DNA of 64,000 bases, taken from NCBI RefSeq assembly GCF_006517275.1, contig NZ_CP041191.1, positions 3,529,001 to 3,593,000 of the forward strand. The letters are read 5' to 3'. The stretch is from Labrenzia sp. PHM005 (lineage in GTDB: Bacteria; Pseudomonadota; Alphaproteobacteria; Rhizobiales; Stappiaceae). Both the position numbers and the translations under genes were made by a program. The first letter of the stretch is position 1; the number at the start of each line of letters is the position of its first letter. The notes under the pieces were generated by a model that saw nothing but the letters and a program-made list of their open reading frames with translations, had not been told where the DNA came from and searched no databases. Shown here in pieces: positions 36,964 to 46,366 of the stretch.

Positions 36964-37338
36964 CTAAAGGTGACCTTTTCCGGATTTTCCGGAACGAGCT
37001 TCAGCAGCATCGACATCATGTTCTATCTGTAGCAAGGCACGGGCGAACTGCGTGAAAAGCGCGACAAACACGCCAACTCCGACAAATAGATAGATGACGG
37101 TAAACAGTTTGCCCGCTGTTGACTGGGGCGCCAAATCGCTAACGCCAACGGTGGCAACGGTCATGGCACTGAAATAAAGCGCGTTAACCCAGCTCCAGCC
37201 TTCAACAGTTTTGTAAAAAATTGTTCCTGACAAGAGGATCAGACCGGCCAGCAGGAAACCGGAGCGAAAATGCGGCCTGTTCCAGGACCGGACAATGGCT
37301 TTCAGAAGACGGATCAGGGTGAGAAGTGTTGAGAGCAC
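36964..37338 (-). CDS. Two-helix potassium-channel-like protein with altered filter
   Basis: A 124-residue protein with the layout of a two-transmembrane ion channel: helix at about 25-44, pore helix (VNALYFSAMTVA) and selectivity filter at 63-68, second helix at about 78-100. The filter reads TVGVSD instead of the canonical TVGYGD, so the tyrosine and second glycine are changed. It has no cytoplasmic RCK domain, only a charged tail of about 20 residues. It would form a tetramer in the inner membrane. K+ selectivity is not certain with this filter. First gene outside the island on the right. Confidence 0.8.
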   Translation of the reverse strand: MLSTLLTLIRLLKAIVRSWNRPHFRSGFLLAGLILLSGTIFYKTVEGWSWVNALYFSAMTVATVGVSDLAPQSTAGKLFTVIYLFVGVGVFVALFTQFARALLQIEHDVDAAEARSGKSGKGHL

Positions 37339-37466
37339 GGTTTTGGGACCTCCGGATTTCGAGGGGATGGCACGCTCACCCTAGTGTCGTTTCTAAGGCG
37401 AGCGGTTACAACTCTTCGACGAAAGCACATTCTGCTCTCAAGTGATCCGAAAACGCTATGGCTGGG

Positions 37467-38717
37467 TTATGCAATGTCCACGTAGCCGACAATGCCTTCG
37501 TAGTTCATGTTGGACAGTGTGTTGATGACGTTGTCTTTCTCCGCCTCGTTAGCGGTGTAGAAGTGTGTTCCAGTATCTGAGTTGAAAAACCGGTAAAGCG
37601 CGATGTCATCGGAATCTGCGGTGCTGTGCAGGTAATAGGCAACGCCTTCGTAGTTAAACTGAGGCATGTTGGCGATCACAGAGTCTTTTTCAGCTTCATT
37701 GGAGGTGAAAAAGTGGGTGCCAGTTTGCGTATTGAAAAACCGGTAGAAGGCGATCGCATTTGCATCAGAGCTGTTCACGCTCTTAAACGCTACGTTTTCA
37801 TAGGCAAAATTAGGCAGGTTTTCGTTGATCGACACGGCTTCTGTGAAATCGGGCGAATAAAAGTGCGTCCCGGTGGCGGTATTGAAGAAGCGGAATACAC
37901 CGAGATCGACATCAGTGATGGTCACACCATTTGATCCGGTAGACGAACGGCTTTCCGTGACCGTCATAGAATAGGTTCCAGGATCGGTATTCAACCGGTT
38001 GGTTCCAAGCGTTATTATGCCGGCATAATGGCTGGCAAAATCAGTCGGCAAGCCGCCCGACATCGCTTCAATGTAATAAACTCCGCTCACTGTCGGCGTG
38101 TAGGTGATCAGGGCATTGTTTCCTGATCCGTCGTCATCGTCGGTTTGTACCGGATTACTTGAAGACGTACTTGAATATAGCCTGAGATAAGGGTCAAGGA
38201 GCGTACCTGCTCCGGTCGACCATCCGTTGAGAGCGATGGTGTAGGAATAGCCCGCGGTCATATTGACGGCGAACCAATCCGTGTCGCCTAGAACTTCCAA
38301 TTCCCCGCTTGTCGCCCCATTTGCGCTAATGGTTGTTGCAGAACTGGTATCGTCTCCAAAATCGTCGCCGCCATATGTGGAAACGGTCAGGACGTAAGTG
38401 TCACCGATGTTGTCGATTGGATCCAGGTTTTGGCGAAGATAGATCGTTTCGGTCTCTTCGGCGGTATAAAGCAGGTTTCCGTCGAGACCGACGCCGTAGC
38501 CCGTATCTGTGGTGTGCAGGTTCGGGTCATATACGCCCAAGCCGGCACGGTCCAAGGTGCCTTTGCCTGTGGCGTATCCTTCCAGCTGGATACGGTAGGT
38601 TACGCCAGCAACTGCTTCGAATGTGAAGTAATCAAATTCACCAGATTGCGTGAAATTATAAGACTGGCCAACTGTAAGCGTGGGGGAGCCAGCCCATGTT
38701 TCTTCTATTGTAGGCAT
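37467..38717 (-). CDS. Extracellular-type protein: pre-peptidase-like domains plus three DUF5648-like repeats
   Basis: A 416-residue acidic protein without a signal peptide. Two beta-sandwich units of the bacterial pre-peptidase C-terminal kind lie at about 12-112 and 118-253 (each with 'GDxDYF/GDTDWF'-like starts and aspartate-rich ends). The rest is three repeats with an exact 50-residue period whose RFFN starts lie at 276, 326 and 376, reading RFFNT.TGTHFY followed by an acidic EAEKD helix and NYEGVAY. This is the DUF5648 pattern found in secreted proteins. No RTX nonapeptides are present. Export by a type I system without signal peptide is possible but not shown. Convergent-divergent neighbours give no operon clue. 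Confidence 0.75.
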   Translation of the reverse strand: MPTIEETWAGSPTLTVGQSYNFTQSGEFDYFTFEAVAGVTYRIQLEGYATGKGTLDRAGLGVYDPNLHTTDTGYGVGLDGNLLYTAEETETIYLRQNLDPIDNIGDTYVLTVSTYGGDDFGDDTSSATTISANGATSGELEVLGDTDWFAVNMTAGYSYTIALNGWSTGAGTLLDPYLRLYSSTSSSNPVQTDDDDGSGNNALITYTPTVSGVYYIEAMSGGLPTDFASHYAGIITLGTNRLNTDPGTYSMTVTESRSSTGSNGVTITDVDLGVFRFFNTATGTHFYSPDFTEAVSINENLPNFAYENVAFKSVNSSDANAIAFYRFFNTQTGTHFFTSNEAEKDSVIANMPQFNYEGVAYYLHSTADSDDIALYRFFNSDTGTHFYTANEAEKDNVINTLSNMNYEGIVGYVDIA

Positions 38718-39041
38718 GTAATTCTTCCTCCTGCAACCCGGTTCCGGTGTTGGGGAATTGAACTACTTCATCTTTACATAAAAGATCTGCTGATAGGACT
38801 GCGTAAAACTCCCTATGCTGCAGCTCGTTTGTTGTGAGCCGCTCGGAAGTGAAAGGCGACGACGGTCGGATTGTTGAGAGTTACAGGACCAAAGTCGCGG
38901 CTTCTTGGACCTAGATGAGGACATAGGATCACAAATAAGTGCACTGTGTGCATTTTGTGCTGGCCAGCACTATAGTGTTGGGTGTATCAGTTGTTTAAAC
39001 GGCAAACGAAATAGAACGAATAAAGTCAGAAACATATCAAA
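38718..39041. other. Divergent intergenic region
   Basis: Lies between the divergent repeat-protein gene and the Na/Pi transporter gene and must hold both promoters. The part from about 38930 to 39040 is AT-rich. I see no clear operator or second gene. Confidence 0.4.
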
Positions 39042-40700
39042 ATGTTCGCAATCGCCTTGATCAAGGTTCTTGGGGCGGTGATGCTGCTCCTTTATGCAGT
39101 CCGGATGGTTCGCACGGGATTTGAACGGGTTTCAGGTCCAAGTCTGCGCCGGACAATTGGAAAAGCCTCCGCCAATCCTGTTGTTGGTGCAGTGTCCGGC
39201 GGGGCCGTGGCCATCCTCTTACAGAGCGCTACCGCTGTTGCCATGCTGGCAGCCGGCTTTGCCGCGTCCGGCTTCATGTCAACGGCCGCTGGGCTGGCGA
39301 TCCTCTTGGGGGCCGATCTCGGGTCAGCACTTGTTGTCCAGTTTTTATCCTTTGACCTCAGCTGGCTGATCCCGCTGCTGCTGGCTGTCGGAGCGTGGCT
39401 GTTTTTGAAACTTGACGCACGCACGGCAAAACAAGTCGGCCGGATCATGATCGGGATCGCGCTCGTTTTGATGGCGCTGCAGATGATCAGCGAATCGACG
39501 GAACCTTTGAAGCAGGCGTCCTTCATGCCGGCGGTGGCCGGCTATCTTGCCAGTGATCCGTCAACGGCACTGATGATTGGCGCTTTGCTCGCGTTTCTCG
39601 TCCACTCCAGCGTTGCAGCCATCTTGATGATCGTGACCTTCGTCGAAAAGGCGGGTCTACCGCTGGATGCGGCCATCCCGCTTGTGCTCGGCGCGAATAT
39701 CGGAGCGGGGCTTGTAGCCCTTTGGCTGACACGGTCCATGGATCTGAAGGCGCGCCTGCTGCCAATCGGCAATTTTCTGTTCCGCTCTGGCGGCGCTGTT
39801 CTGGCGATGGCGCTGTTGTCCACTCTTGAAGATCCGCTAACCGGTTTGGCGACGACCCCTGGGCAGCAGCTTGTAACCCTGCACGTCCTCTTCAATCTGC
39901 TTTTGATGCTGTGCTGCCTGCCGCTGGTCCGCCCGGTTGCCTGGGTGCTTGATAAATGGACCACCAGAAGCACAGCGCAGCCAGGGGAAGTTCCTTTAGC
40001 GCCCAAAAGTGCGTTGGATCCGGGGGCAGTCACTGTGCCGCGTCTGGCGCTGGCCAGCGCGACCCGGGAACTGCTGCGCATGGGAGAGGTGGTTGCCGCC
40101 ATGGCGCGTCCGGTCATCTTGATGCTGGAAAAGGGTGAAAAGGACCAAATCCAGCAGCTTCAAAAAAGCGATGCTACCGTCAATCAGATCCATTCCGACA
40201 TCAAACTCTATATCGCCGAGGTCAGCCGGGGGGAGTTGAACCAGGAAGACGCTGAGCGCAGCATGGAGCTGGTTAGTTTTGCGGTAAACCTGGAGCGGGC
40301 AGGGGATTTGATCTCCAAGAACCTTTATGGCTTGGCGCTGGAATTACAGGACCGGAAAATCCGGTTCTCCGACGATGGTTTGAAGGAGCTGTCGAATATG
40401 CATGACCGGGTGCTGGCCAACATGCAGCTCGCCATGAATGTGCTGGTGTCCGGCGATGTTGAATCGGCCCGGGAACTGATCGCCGAAAAGGACCATATGC
40501 GGGAGCTGGAGCGGGAAAGCCATGCTCTGCATCTGGAGCGGCTGACATCCCGTACGCCTGAGAGTATCGAATCGAGCAATGCCCATCTGGAAGTCATGCG
40601 CAGCTTAAAGGAGATCAACTCTCTATTTGCGGCTGTCGCAGTGCCGATCCTGGCAGAACAAGGCCAACTGCGCGACACCCGGCTGGTGCCGGCGGAATAG
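39042..40700 (+). CDS. Na/Pi cotransporter family protein with PhoU-like tail
   Basis: A 552-residue protein with an N-terminal membrane half (about 1-310) carrying the duplicated Na/Pi cotransporter unit; the paired motifs are QSATA (about residue 61) and the HSSVA segment (about 187). A cytoplasmic PhoU-like helical domain spans about 340-540. Family members (NptA, YjbB) move phosphate with sodium; YjbB relatives export phosphate. Start at 39042 gives a normal first helix. Stands alone between two genes for likely secreted proteins. Confidence 0.9.
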   Translation: MFAIALIKVLGAVMLLLYAVRMVRTGFERVSGPSLRRTIGKASANPVVGAVSGGAVAILLQSATAVAMLAAGFAASGFMSTAAGLAILLGADLGSALVVQFLSFDLSWLIPLLLAVGAWLFLKLDARTAKQVGRIMIGIALVLMALQMISESTEPLKQASFMPAVAGYLASDPSTALMIGALLAFLVHSSVAAILMIVTFVEKAGLPLDAAIPLVLGANIGAGLVALWLTRSMDLKARLLPIGNFLFRSGGAVLAMALLSTLEDPLTGLATTPGQQLVTLHVLFNLLLMLCCLPLVRPVAWVLDKWTTRSTAQPGEVPLAPKSALDPGAVTVPRLALASATRELLRMGEVVAAMARPVILMLEKGEKDQIQQLQKSDATVNQIHSDIKLYIAEVSRGELNQEDAERSMELVSFAVNLERAGDLISKNLYGLALELQDRKIRFSDDGLKELSNMHDRVLANMQLAMNVLVSGDVESARELIAEKDHMRELERESHALHLERLTSRTPESIESSNAHLEVMRSLKEINSLFAAVAVPILAEQGQLRDTRLVPAE

Positions 40701-41213
40701 GCCACGATCCCTTCTGGGATGTCGTCTATGAACATCCATCCGATGCGTTTTATTTGGATGCAAAGATTTTCTCACGGGACTTCCTGTGCGCAGAAACCAT
40801 TTTGTGAAGAGCAGGCAAGGTCGTTGTCGATCTCCAGCGGGGCTTGGACAGCCTGCCGGAAGAGACAGGCTTTGTGGCGGTTAACACGGCATGTATTGTC
40901 GCCCTAGTCAGGGTAGATTCGCGTGGCAGACAGCGCTTTCTCAGGGGGGGCGGCACTTTCCCAGAGTGTCCAGACAGTTTTTTGTTCATTCATTACAAAA
41001 ATTGCTGAGCACACCTCGAGTCACATGAGGTGCCTAAGGTAAGGAATACGCTACGTCTAGTTTGATTGTTCTGGCGTAATGATCTGAAAAGATGAGACTA
41101 ATTCAAATTGTCACGACGTTTTTTGAAACGTCTTGTTAAGGGGATTTGTGAACCTTCCACCTTCATAACTGTCAGAATTGACAATTAGAAAATTAACTAG
41201 GTGGATTTCTGCA
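40701..41213. other. Gene-free stretch before the giant RTX gene
   Basis: No supported gene. A small ATCCC-TTCT-GGGAT hairpin at 40707-40720 follows the transporter stop, without a T run. The sequence from about 41000 becomes AT-rich and probably contains the promoter of the next gene. Confidence 0.4.
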
Positions 41214-44200
41214 ATGTCTTCTTGCTGTTCAAACATTCTTTATGTGTCCGACGCGTCCGTTTCCAATCTGGAACTGCTTCAGCGCAATGTTCCGGTCAAC
41301 GCTGAAATGATCGTCCTGAGCAATGATGCAGATGGTATTTTGGAGCTTGCCAACCGTGTGGTGGGCCGCACCGGCATTGAGGCGCTGCACATCGTCTCCC
41401 ATGGCCGCGACGGGGGGCTGATCCTCGGCAATGCTGTTCTGTCGAACGAGACCCTTGTTTCTTACCAAGCCGCTCTGTTGACGCTCAACCGGGCCTTGAG
41501 CGAAACCGCCGACATTCTTCTCTATGGCTGCGAAGTTGCGAAGACGGAAAAGGGCGCTGCGTTTGTTGTCGCTCTGGCGGAGGCCACCGGCGCCAATGTC
41601 GCCGCCTCCCGCACGCTGACGGGCGCGGCCTATCTCGGCGGTGACTGGGAGCTGGATGTTCATGTTGGTCAGATAAATGCCGCAAGCCTGCAATGTGAGG
41701 AGTTTCGGGGCGTTCTCGGCGCCGACCCGCTGTTGCCAGCCGGACTGTCCGGCAGCCCGTTCACTTACGGTGGTGTTACGTTCAGCGAAAAGATCGATGG
41801 AGAGCTGACGGTCACGGATGGCCGGAGTGCACTTAAAAGCGGTGGCAATGCAGACCGCTATGAGATTACAGGCGTTGCTGATGGGACCACTTTGTATGTC
41901 TACATGGGCAACTCATTGGAAGTAGACGACTATATTCAAATTGGGCGTCCAACTGGACCAGGTACAGCCGAAATTGCGGCTTTCAATGACGATGATGGAG
42001 ACGGCACAAGCAGTTACGATGCTTATCTATCTTGGACCTATCAAACGGGAGATCAGATCCTCACCTATCCGTACAATGTTGCCGGCTCATTGGGGACATA
42101 TTCCCTTTTCCTGTCGCAAGGTACTCTCAACGAGATTGCGCCGCCATCCTTCAGCAGTGCGCCGGGTCAAATTGCCAGTTATGTTGATACTGTCGGGTCT
42201 GACACTTTCACCGCTTCAAATACTACGCTGACGTCAGCCACGGCGAATGCAGTTTACTCTGTAGACGCCAGCAATGGTAATTCCACGACATCGCGGTTGG
42301 GCAACTACGGCACTTTGAATGTTGCGGCTGATGGCAGCGTTACCTATTCACCAGACGATGCCAAGATCAATGCGCTTTCCGAAGGTCAAAGCGTAACTGA
42401 CACATTCACGGTAAATGTCTCCGACGGCATCATGAAAGGCTCAGAGACACTCACCATCAGCATCACAGGTGCAAATGACCGGCCAACACTGACGGCATTC
42501 GCGGCCACAGTGGATAGCGGCCAAAAGAACGAAGAAATTGAGATTTCGTTCGCTGAGCTTGCAAGTCAGGGCAACGAACAGGATGTAGATGGGTCAGTAA
42601 ACGCGTTCATTGTTCAGGCAGTGAGCTCCGGGACACTCAAGATCGGGACAAGTTCGGCGACAGCGACCGCTTGGGAAGCGGGTGTTAATGACGTCGTTGA
42701 TGCCACCAATAAAGCCTATTGGACATCTGCCGCAGATCAGTCCGGCACGCTTGACGCGTTTACCGTTGTTGTGCGGGACAACGGCAATGCCGCTTCACTC
42801 ACGGCTGTAAAAGTTACCGTCGCCGTCAATGCTGCGCCAGAATTCGGCAACCTTGACGGCGATGCCCCTTCAGGCACACTCAATACCGCTATCGCCTTCG
42901 ATGCCGGCGGCGATGCGACGGTGACCGATCCGGACGGTGCGGACTTGAACAGCGGCACGCTGACCATCACCCGCACCGGTACGTTGGAGGGCAATTTTGC
43001 CCTGAACGATGCCAATGCCACTTCGGACGGGGACGGCACGATCGCTGCCGGTCAAACAATTGCTGTTGGTGGAACCAACATCGGGACTGTCACAACGGAC
43101 GGACAGGGCAGCAACAATCTGGTCATCACGTTCAATTCGGCTGATGCGACGCCAGCGCGCATTCAAACACTTATTCAGGCCTTAACCTACCAGAGCAGCG
43201 AAACCGGGACCCATGGATTTACCATTACTCTGTCAGATGGCGATGGCGGCACGTCTGCCAATACGACAGTTACTCTTAGCGTTGCTGCGCCTTCTACCGG
43301 CGGCGGTGGAACGAACCCAGTCACGGTGGTGACGGAAGAAGACAATTCTGGTGCGACGCCGGAAACCAAGACCACAGTGACGACCAACGGCAGCGGTTCC
43401 GGTTCAGCGGCGATTGTCGAAAATACCAATAACAACGGTAATGTGGTGACGGCGACGTTGCCGGCCAGCACGACACTCACGGTCACCGGTCCGAATTCGG
43501 CGCAATCAGGGGCAGATGCCGTCACGTCGCTGGTGAAGGCAGTGGACAATCGCGATTCGACGGCTGAATCGGAGCTGATAACTGGGGCGCAGACCTTCTT
43601 AAACACGCTGGCGCAAACCACCACGCTGGATGTGCGCACGGTTGTGCCGACAACAAGCCAGACCAGCCTGTCGGACCCGATCACAATTACCGGAACATCC
43701 GCGACTGGCGGTTCTACCCAATCTGAAGCCTTTGTGATCGACACGCGCTCCCTGCCGAACGGGGCACAGTTGCAGCTCAACAACATCGAGTTCGCCACGA
43801 TCGTTGGTGAGGCCACGGTTACCGGCGGATCAGGCCAGAACTATGTCGTGGGAGACGACAACCGTCAGGTTATCATTCTGGGGGCGGAAGATGACCAGCT
43901 CTTTGGCGGTGGCGGCGACGACACGGTTGGCAGCGAAGGCGGCAATGACCTGATCCATGGCGGCGTCGGCAACGATCTTTTGTTTGGTGGCGCGGGCAAT
44001 GACATGCTTGATGGCGGTGGCAACCGCGATGCAGCACTCTATGGCGGTACCAGCAGCAGCGTCAGCCTCTCCGGCACCCGAAGCAGCGTGACGGCTGTTG
44101 ACGGGCAGGGTACCGACACGCTCACCGGCGTGGAGCTGGTTGTTTTTGCCGGCACGAACGCCAGCGGCAAGGACCGGGTGACGGTGCTCGCCCAAGACAG

Positions 44201-44750
44201 CTCAACGGTTACAGGACAATACGGCTTTAATGAAGCTGCCTATCTAGCGGCGAACCCGGATGTTGCGGCAGCTGTTTCTGCCGGCACCTTTGCCAGTGGC
44301 GCCGAGCACTATGCCACCTACGGCAAAGGGGAGGGCCGGGTTGCGGATCTGGTTTTCGACGCCGAGTTTTATCTCGCCGACAACGCGGATGTGGCCGCGG
44401 CGGTGGCGGCCGGTGCCTTCGCTTCTGCATCAGAACATTATGAATTGAACGGCTATAAGGAGAACCGCTCAGTAAATCCCCTGTTTGACGCGGATTATTA
44501 TTTGGCTCAGAACACGGATGTAGCGGAGGCTGTGGCTGCGGGCGGTTTCAACAATGCCTACCAGCATTTTGTATTGTGCGGTGACAGCGAGGGCCGGGCA
44601 GCGTCCGCTTTCTTTGATACGGCAACCTATCGGGTCGAGCGGAGACTTGCCGATGATGCGAGCGCTCTAGAACACTTCCTGCTGATTGGCCTGCCGCAGG
44701 GCATTACTGCGCCAACGGCAGCTGACTTCACAGCGCACGGGGTAGCTTAA
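41214..44750 (+). CDS. Giant RTX protein with N-terminal DUF4347 domain and C-terminal 45-residue repeats
   Basis: A 1178-residue acidic protein without signal peptide. Residues 1-170 are a DUF4347 domain with SHG (H63) and LLYGCEVA (C106). Then come a pre-peptidase-like unit (about 175-310), cadherin/VCBS-like beta domains (about 320-690), a threonine-rich region, and RTX nonapeptides (GGxGxD type, about 895-940). At about 995-1160 four imperfect repeats of some 45 residues follow, with the pattern YLAxNPDVAAAV, then EHY, then GR. RTX motifs imply calcium binding and type I secretion, though no transporter gene is near. The ATG at 41214 follows AGGTGG; an upstream TTG frame has no ribosome site. 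Adhesin or surface enzyme is the likely role. Confidence 0.88.
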   Translation: MSSCCSNILYVSDASVSNLELLQRNVPVNAEMIVLSNDADGILELANRVVGRTGIEALHIVSHGRDGGLILGNAVLSNETLVSYQAALLTLNRALSETADILLYGCEVAKTEKGAAFVVALAEATGANVAASRTLTGAAYLGGDWELDVHVGQINAASLQCEEFRGVLGADPLLPAGLSGSPFTYGGVTFSEKIDGELTVTDGRSALKSGGNADRYEITGVADGTTLYVYMGNSLEVDDYIQIGRPTGPGTAEIAAFNDDDGDGTSSYDAYLSWTYQTGDQILTYPYNVAGSLGTYSLFLSQGTLNEIAPPSFSSAPGQIASYVDTVGSDTFTASNTTLTSATANAVYSVDASNGNSTTSRLGNYGTLNVAADGSVTYSPDDAKINALSEGQSVTDTFTVNVSDGIMKGSETLTISITGANDRPTLTAFAATVDSGQKNEEIEISFAELASQGNEQDVDGSVNAFIVQAVSSGTLKIGTSSATATAWEAGVNDVVDATNKAYWTSAADQSGTLDAFTVVVRDNGNAASLTAVKVTVAVNAAPEFGNLDGDAPSGTLNTAIAFDAGGDATVTDPDGADLNSGTLTITRTGTLEGNFALNDANATSDGDGTIAAGQTIAVGGTNIGTVTTDGQGSNNLVITFNSADATPARIQTLIQALTYQSSETGTHGFTITLSDGDGGTSANTTVTLSVAAPSTGGGGTNPVTVVTEEDNSGATPETKTTVTTNGSGSGSAAIVENTNNNGNVVTATLPASTTLTVTGPNSAQSGADAVTSLVKAVDNRDSTAESELITGAQTFLNTLAQTTTLDVRTVVPTTSQTSLSDPITITGTSATGGSTQSEAFVIDTRSLPNGAQLQLNNIEFATIVGEATVTGGSGQNYVVGDDNRQVIILGAEDDQLFGGGGDDTVGSEGGNDLIHGGVGNDLLFGGAGNDMLDGGGNRDAALYGGTSSSVSLSGTRSSVTAVDGQGTDTLTGVELVVFAGTNASGKDRVTVLAQDSSTVTGQYGFNEAAYLAANPDVAAAVSAGTFASGAEHYATYGKGEGRVADLVFDAEFYLADNADVAAAVAAGAFASASEHYELNGYKENRSVNPLFDADYYLAQNTDVAEAVAAGGFNNAYQHFVLCGDSEGRAASAFFDTATYRVERRLADDASALEHFLLIGLPQGITAPTAADFTAHGVA

Positions 44751-44758
44751 ACATAAAC

Positions 44759-44786
44759 CAGCCCGACCAATTTCCTGGCCGGGCTG
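44759..44786 (+). terminator. Terminator-like hairpin after the RTX gene
   Basis: CAGCCCG (44759-44765) and CGGGCTG (44780-44786) form a 7-bp stem extended inside by a CC/GG pair after one mismatch. A T-rich stretch (TTCGCTTTGTT) follows. Confidence 0.7.
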
Positions 44787-45303
44787 TTCGCTTTGTTAAA
44801 GCGTCTTTAAGACAAGACCTAACGGTAAGATCAAAAAGTTGTCCCGGGGCCCGTCCGCCGGGCCTTCGAACCGCTTTTGGCGCCGGGCTTGGTTCTGACA
44901 TGAGCTGGAGTTGTTTGCAGGTGATATCTGCGGTTCCATCTCAAAGAACAAACATTTGACCGATACGCCTGCAATTAGGGGCTTATGGCGTTTTTCCGCC
45001 GCCGATCGTACGGGAAGGTGACCGCACTGGTTTCAGCATGCGTCTGCCTTGATAAGAGCCGTTTTGAATAAGATATTGAATCGCTGAAACAAAACCGATT
45101 TTTTTTCCGATAAACGACGGTGAGTGCGTTGAGCTTGTGGGCGGAGTTGTCCACAAGAGGATAAGGGCAATTGAAGCAGTTGAATGGCTCAATCCGGCGG
45201 CTTTTAAAAAAACGACATATAACACTGGTCAGAGTGCTTGACTTCATCTCTCAGCCGCCGTACATCAGCGCCACTTCGCGACGACATCACGTCGCCGCGC
45301 GAA
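44787..45303. other. Gene-free stretch before the tRNA-Asp pair
   Basis: No supported gene on either strand. A CCCG/CGGG-rich hairpin lies near 44842-44864. The end holds the candidate tRNA promoter at 45238-45266. Confidence 0.45.
45238..45266 (+). promoter_or_regulatory. Candidate promoter of the tRNA-Asp genes
   Basis: TTGACT (45238-45243) and TACATC (45261-45266) are 17 bp apart and end 37 bp before the first tRNA. The -35 is good, the -10 is weak (three matches). Confidence 0.45.
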
Positions 45304-45380
45304 GCGGGTGTAGCTCAGTTGGTTAGAGTGCCGGCCTGTCACGCCGGAGGTCGCGGGTTCGAGCCCCGTCACTCGCGCCA
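45304..45380 (+). tRNA. tRNA-Asp (anticodon GTC), copy 1
   Basis: A 77-base tRNA with encoded CCA. The acceptor stem is GCGGGTG with CACTCGC (one G-T pair), and the anticodon stem CCGGC/GCCGG encloses loop CTGTCAC with anticodon GTC. Identical in all 77 bases to copy 2, 42 bp downstream. Confidence 0.97.
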
Positions 45381-45422
45381 CTTCCCCAAACCGGGTAGGT
45401 GGCGCATATATACCGTGAATGT

Positions 45423-45499
45423 GCGGGTGTAGCTCAGTTGGTTAGAGTGCCGGCCTGTCACGCCGGAGGTCGCGGGTTCGAGCCCCGTCACTCGCGCCA
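45423..45499 (+). tRNA. tRNA-Asp (anticodon GTC), copy 2
   Basis: An exact copy of the tRNA at 45304-45380. The two are separated by 42 bp of unlike sequence and are probably transcribed together. In relatives, tRNA-Val and tRNA-Asp often lie side by side between hupB and nuoA, so this pair marks the resumption of the backbone. Confidence 0.97.
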
Positions 45500-46000
45500 C
45501 TCACGGTTCCCTCATTATCTCCTTTAAAAACAATTGTGATCTCAACAGCCCTGCAAAAGGCGTAAGGTCTATTTTCGTCTTCCGGCATGAAAGTGCCGAC
45601 GTGGATCGCGTGCGGCGTTTTTTGCGGAAGTACGTGATTTTGCCTAAGTTTCTATTGGGGGGGTGAGGCGGGCGGTGTGCCGATTCTAGCCTGGTGGTCA
45701 GGGTTTCTCCCGGGCAAGGTAAAACTGTCACCGGGTTTGTGAGGAGAAAATCGGCTTCGGCTAATCCGCCGATTTGCGGGCTTTGTAGCGATCTGCTACG
45801 GATTTGGTTGAAATATGGCAATAGCTTGGCCGGATTGGGGTCTTGCGTTGCAGCAACGCGTGGGATAAGCGTGCGCTCGCATGTTGGATTTATGAAAACC
45901 CGACGGGCCACGCATGACCTGCCGGTGCTATCCGGCAAAGGGCTTGGCTGCGGTACGGATCGCCTCCCGGTCCGCCTCCATATGCAAGGACGCGAAAAAC
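45500..46000. other. Leader region of the nuo operon
   Basis: No supported gene; a minus-strand frame of 145 codons (45501-45938) has random composition. The region should contain the nuo promoter, but I see no strong -35/-10 pair. AAGGA at 45986-45990 is the nuoA ribosome site. Confidence 0.45.
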
Positions 46001-46366
46001 ATGGAAGAACTTTTGCGGGAATATGTCCCGATTGTCGTGTTCATCAGCATCGCGCTGGTGATCGGCCTTGCGCTGCTGGTATCTCCGTTCCTGCTCGCCT
46101 ACAAAAACCCGGATCCGGAAAAGCTGTCTGCCTATGAGTGCGGGTTCAATGCTTTTGACGACGCCCGGATGAAATTCGATATCCGTTTCTATCTGGTCGC
46201 GATTCTTTTCATCATCTTTGATTTGGAAGTCGCCTTCTTGTTCCCGTGGGCAACGGTCTTCGGTGACTTGGGCTGGTACGGCTACTGGTCGATGATGGTG
46301 TTCTTAGGCGTCCTGACCGTCGGCTTTATCTACGAATGGAAAAAGGGAGCGCTGGAATGGGATTGA
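46001..46366 (+). CDS. nuoA: NADH-quinone oxidoreductase subunit A
   Basis: The 121-residue membrane subunit at the junction of the two arms of complex I. Three helices are seen (about 9-29, 66-86, 93-113) and the conserved loop [20 protein letters not shown] (about 45-64) is present with its cysteine. Start at 46001 gives the standard length. The stop overlaps nuoB by 10 bp. Confidence 0.97.
   Translation: MEELLREYVPIVVFISIALVIGLALLVSPFLLAYKNPDPEKLSAYECGFNAFDDARMKFDIRFYLVAILFIIFDLEVAFLFPWATVFGDLGWYGYWSMMVFLGVLTVGFIYEWKKGALEWD

Noticed and set aside
45304..45499. tRNA-Asp duplication as an attachment-site pair of another element
   Set aside because: Both copies are complete and only 42 bp apart, with nothing inserted between them; simple tandem duplication explains it.
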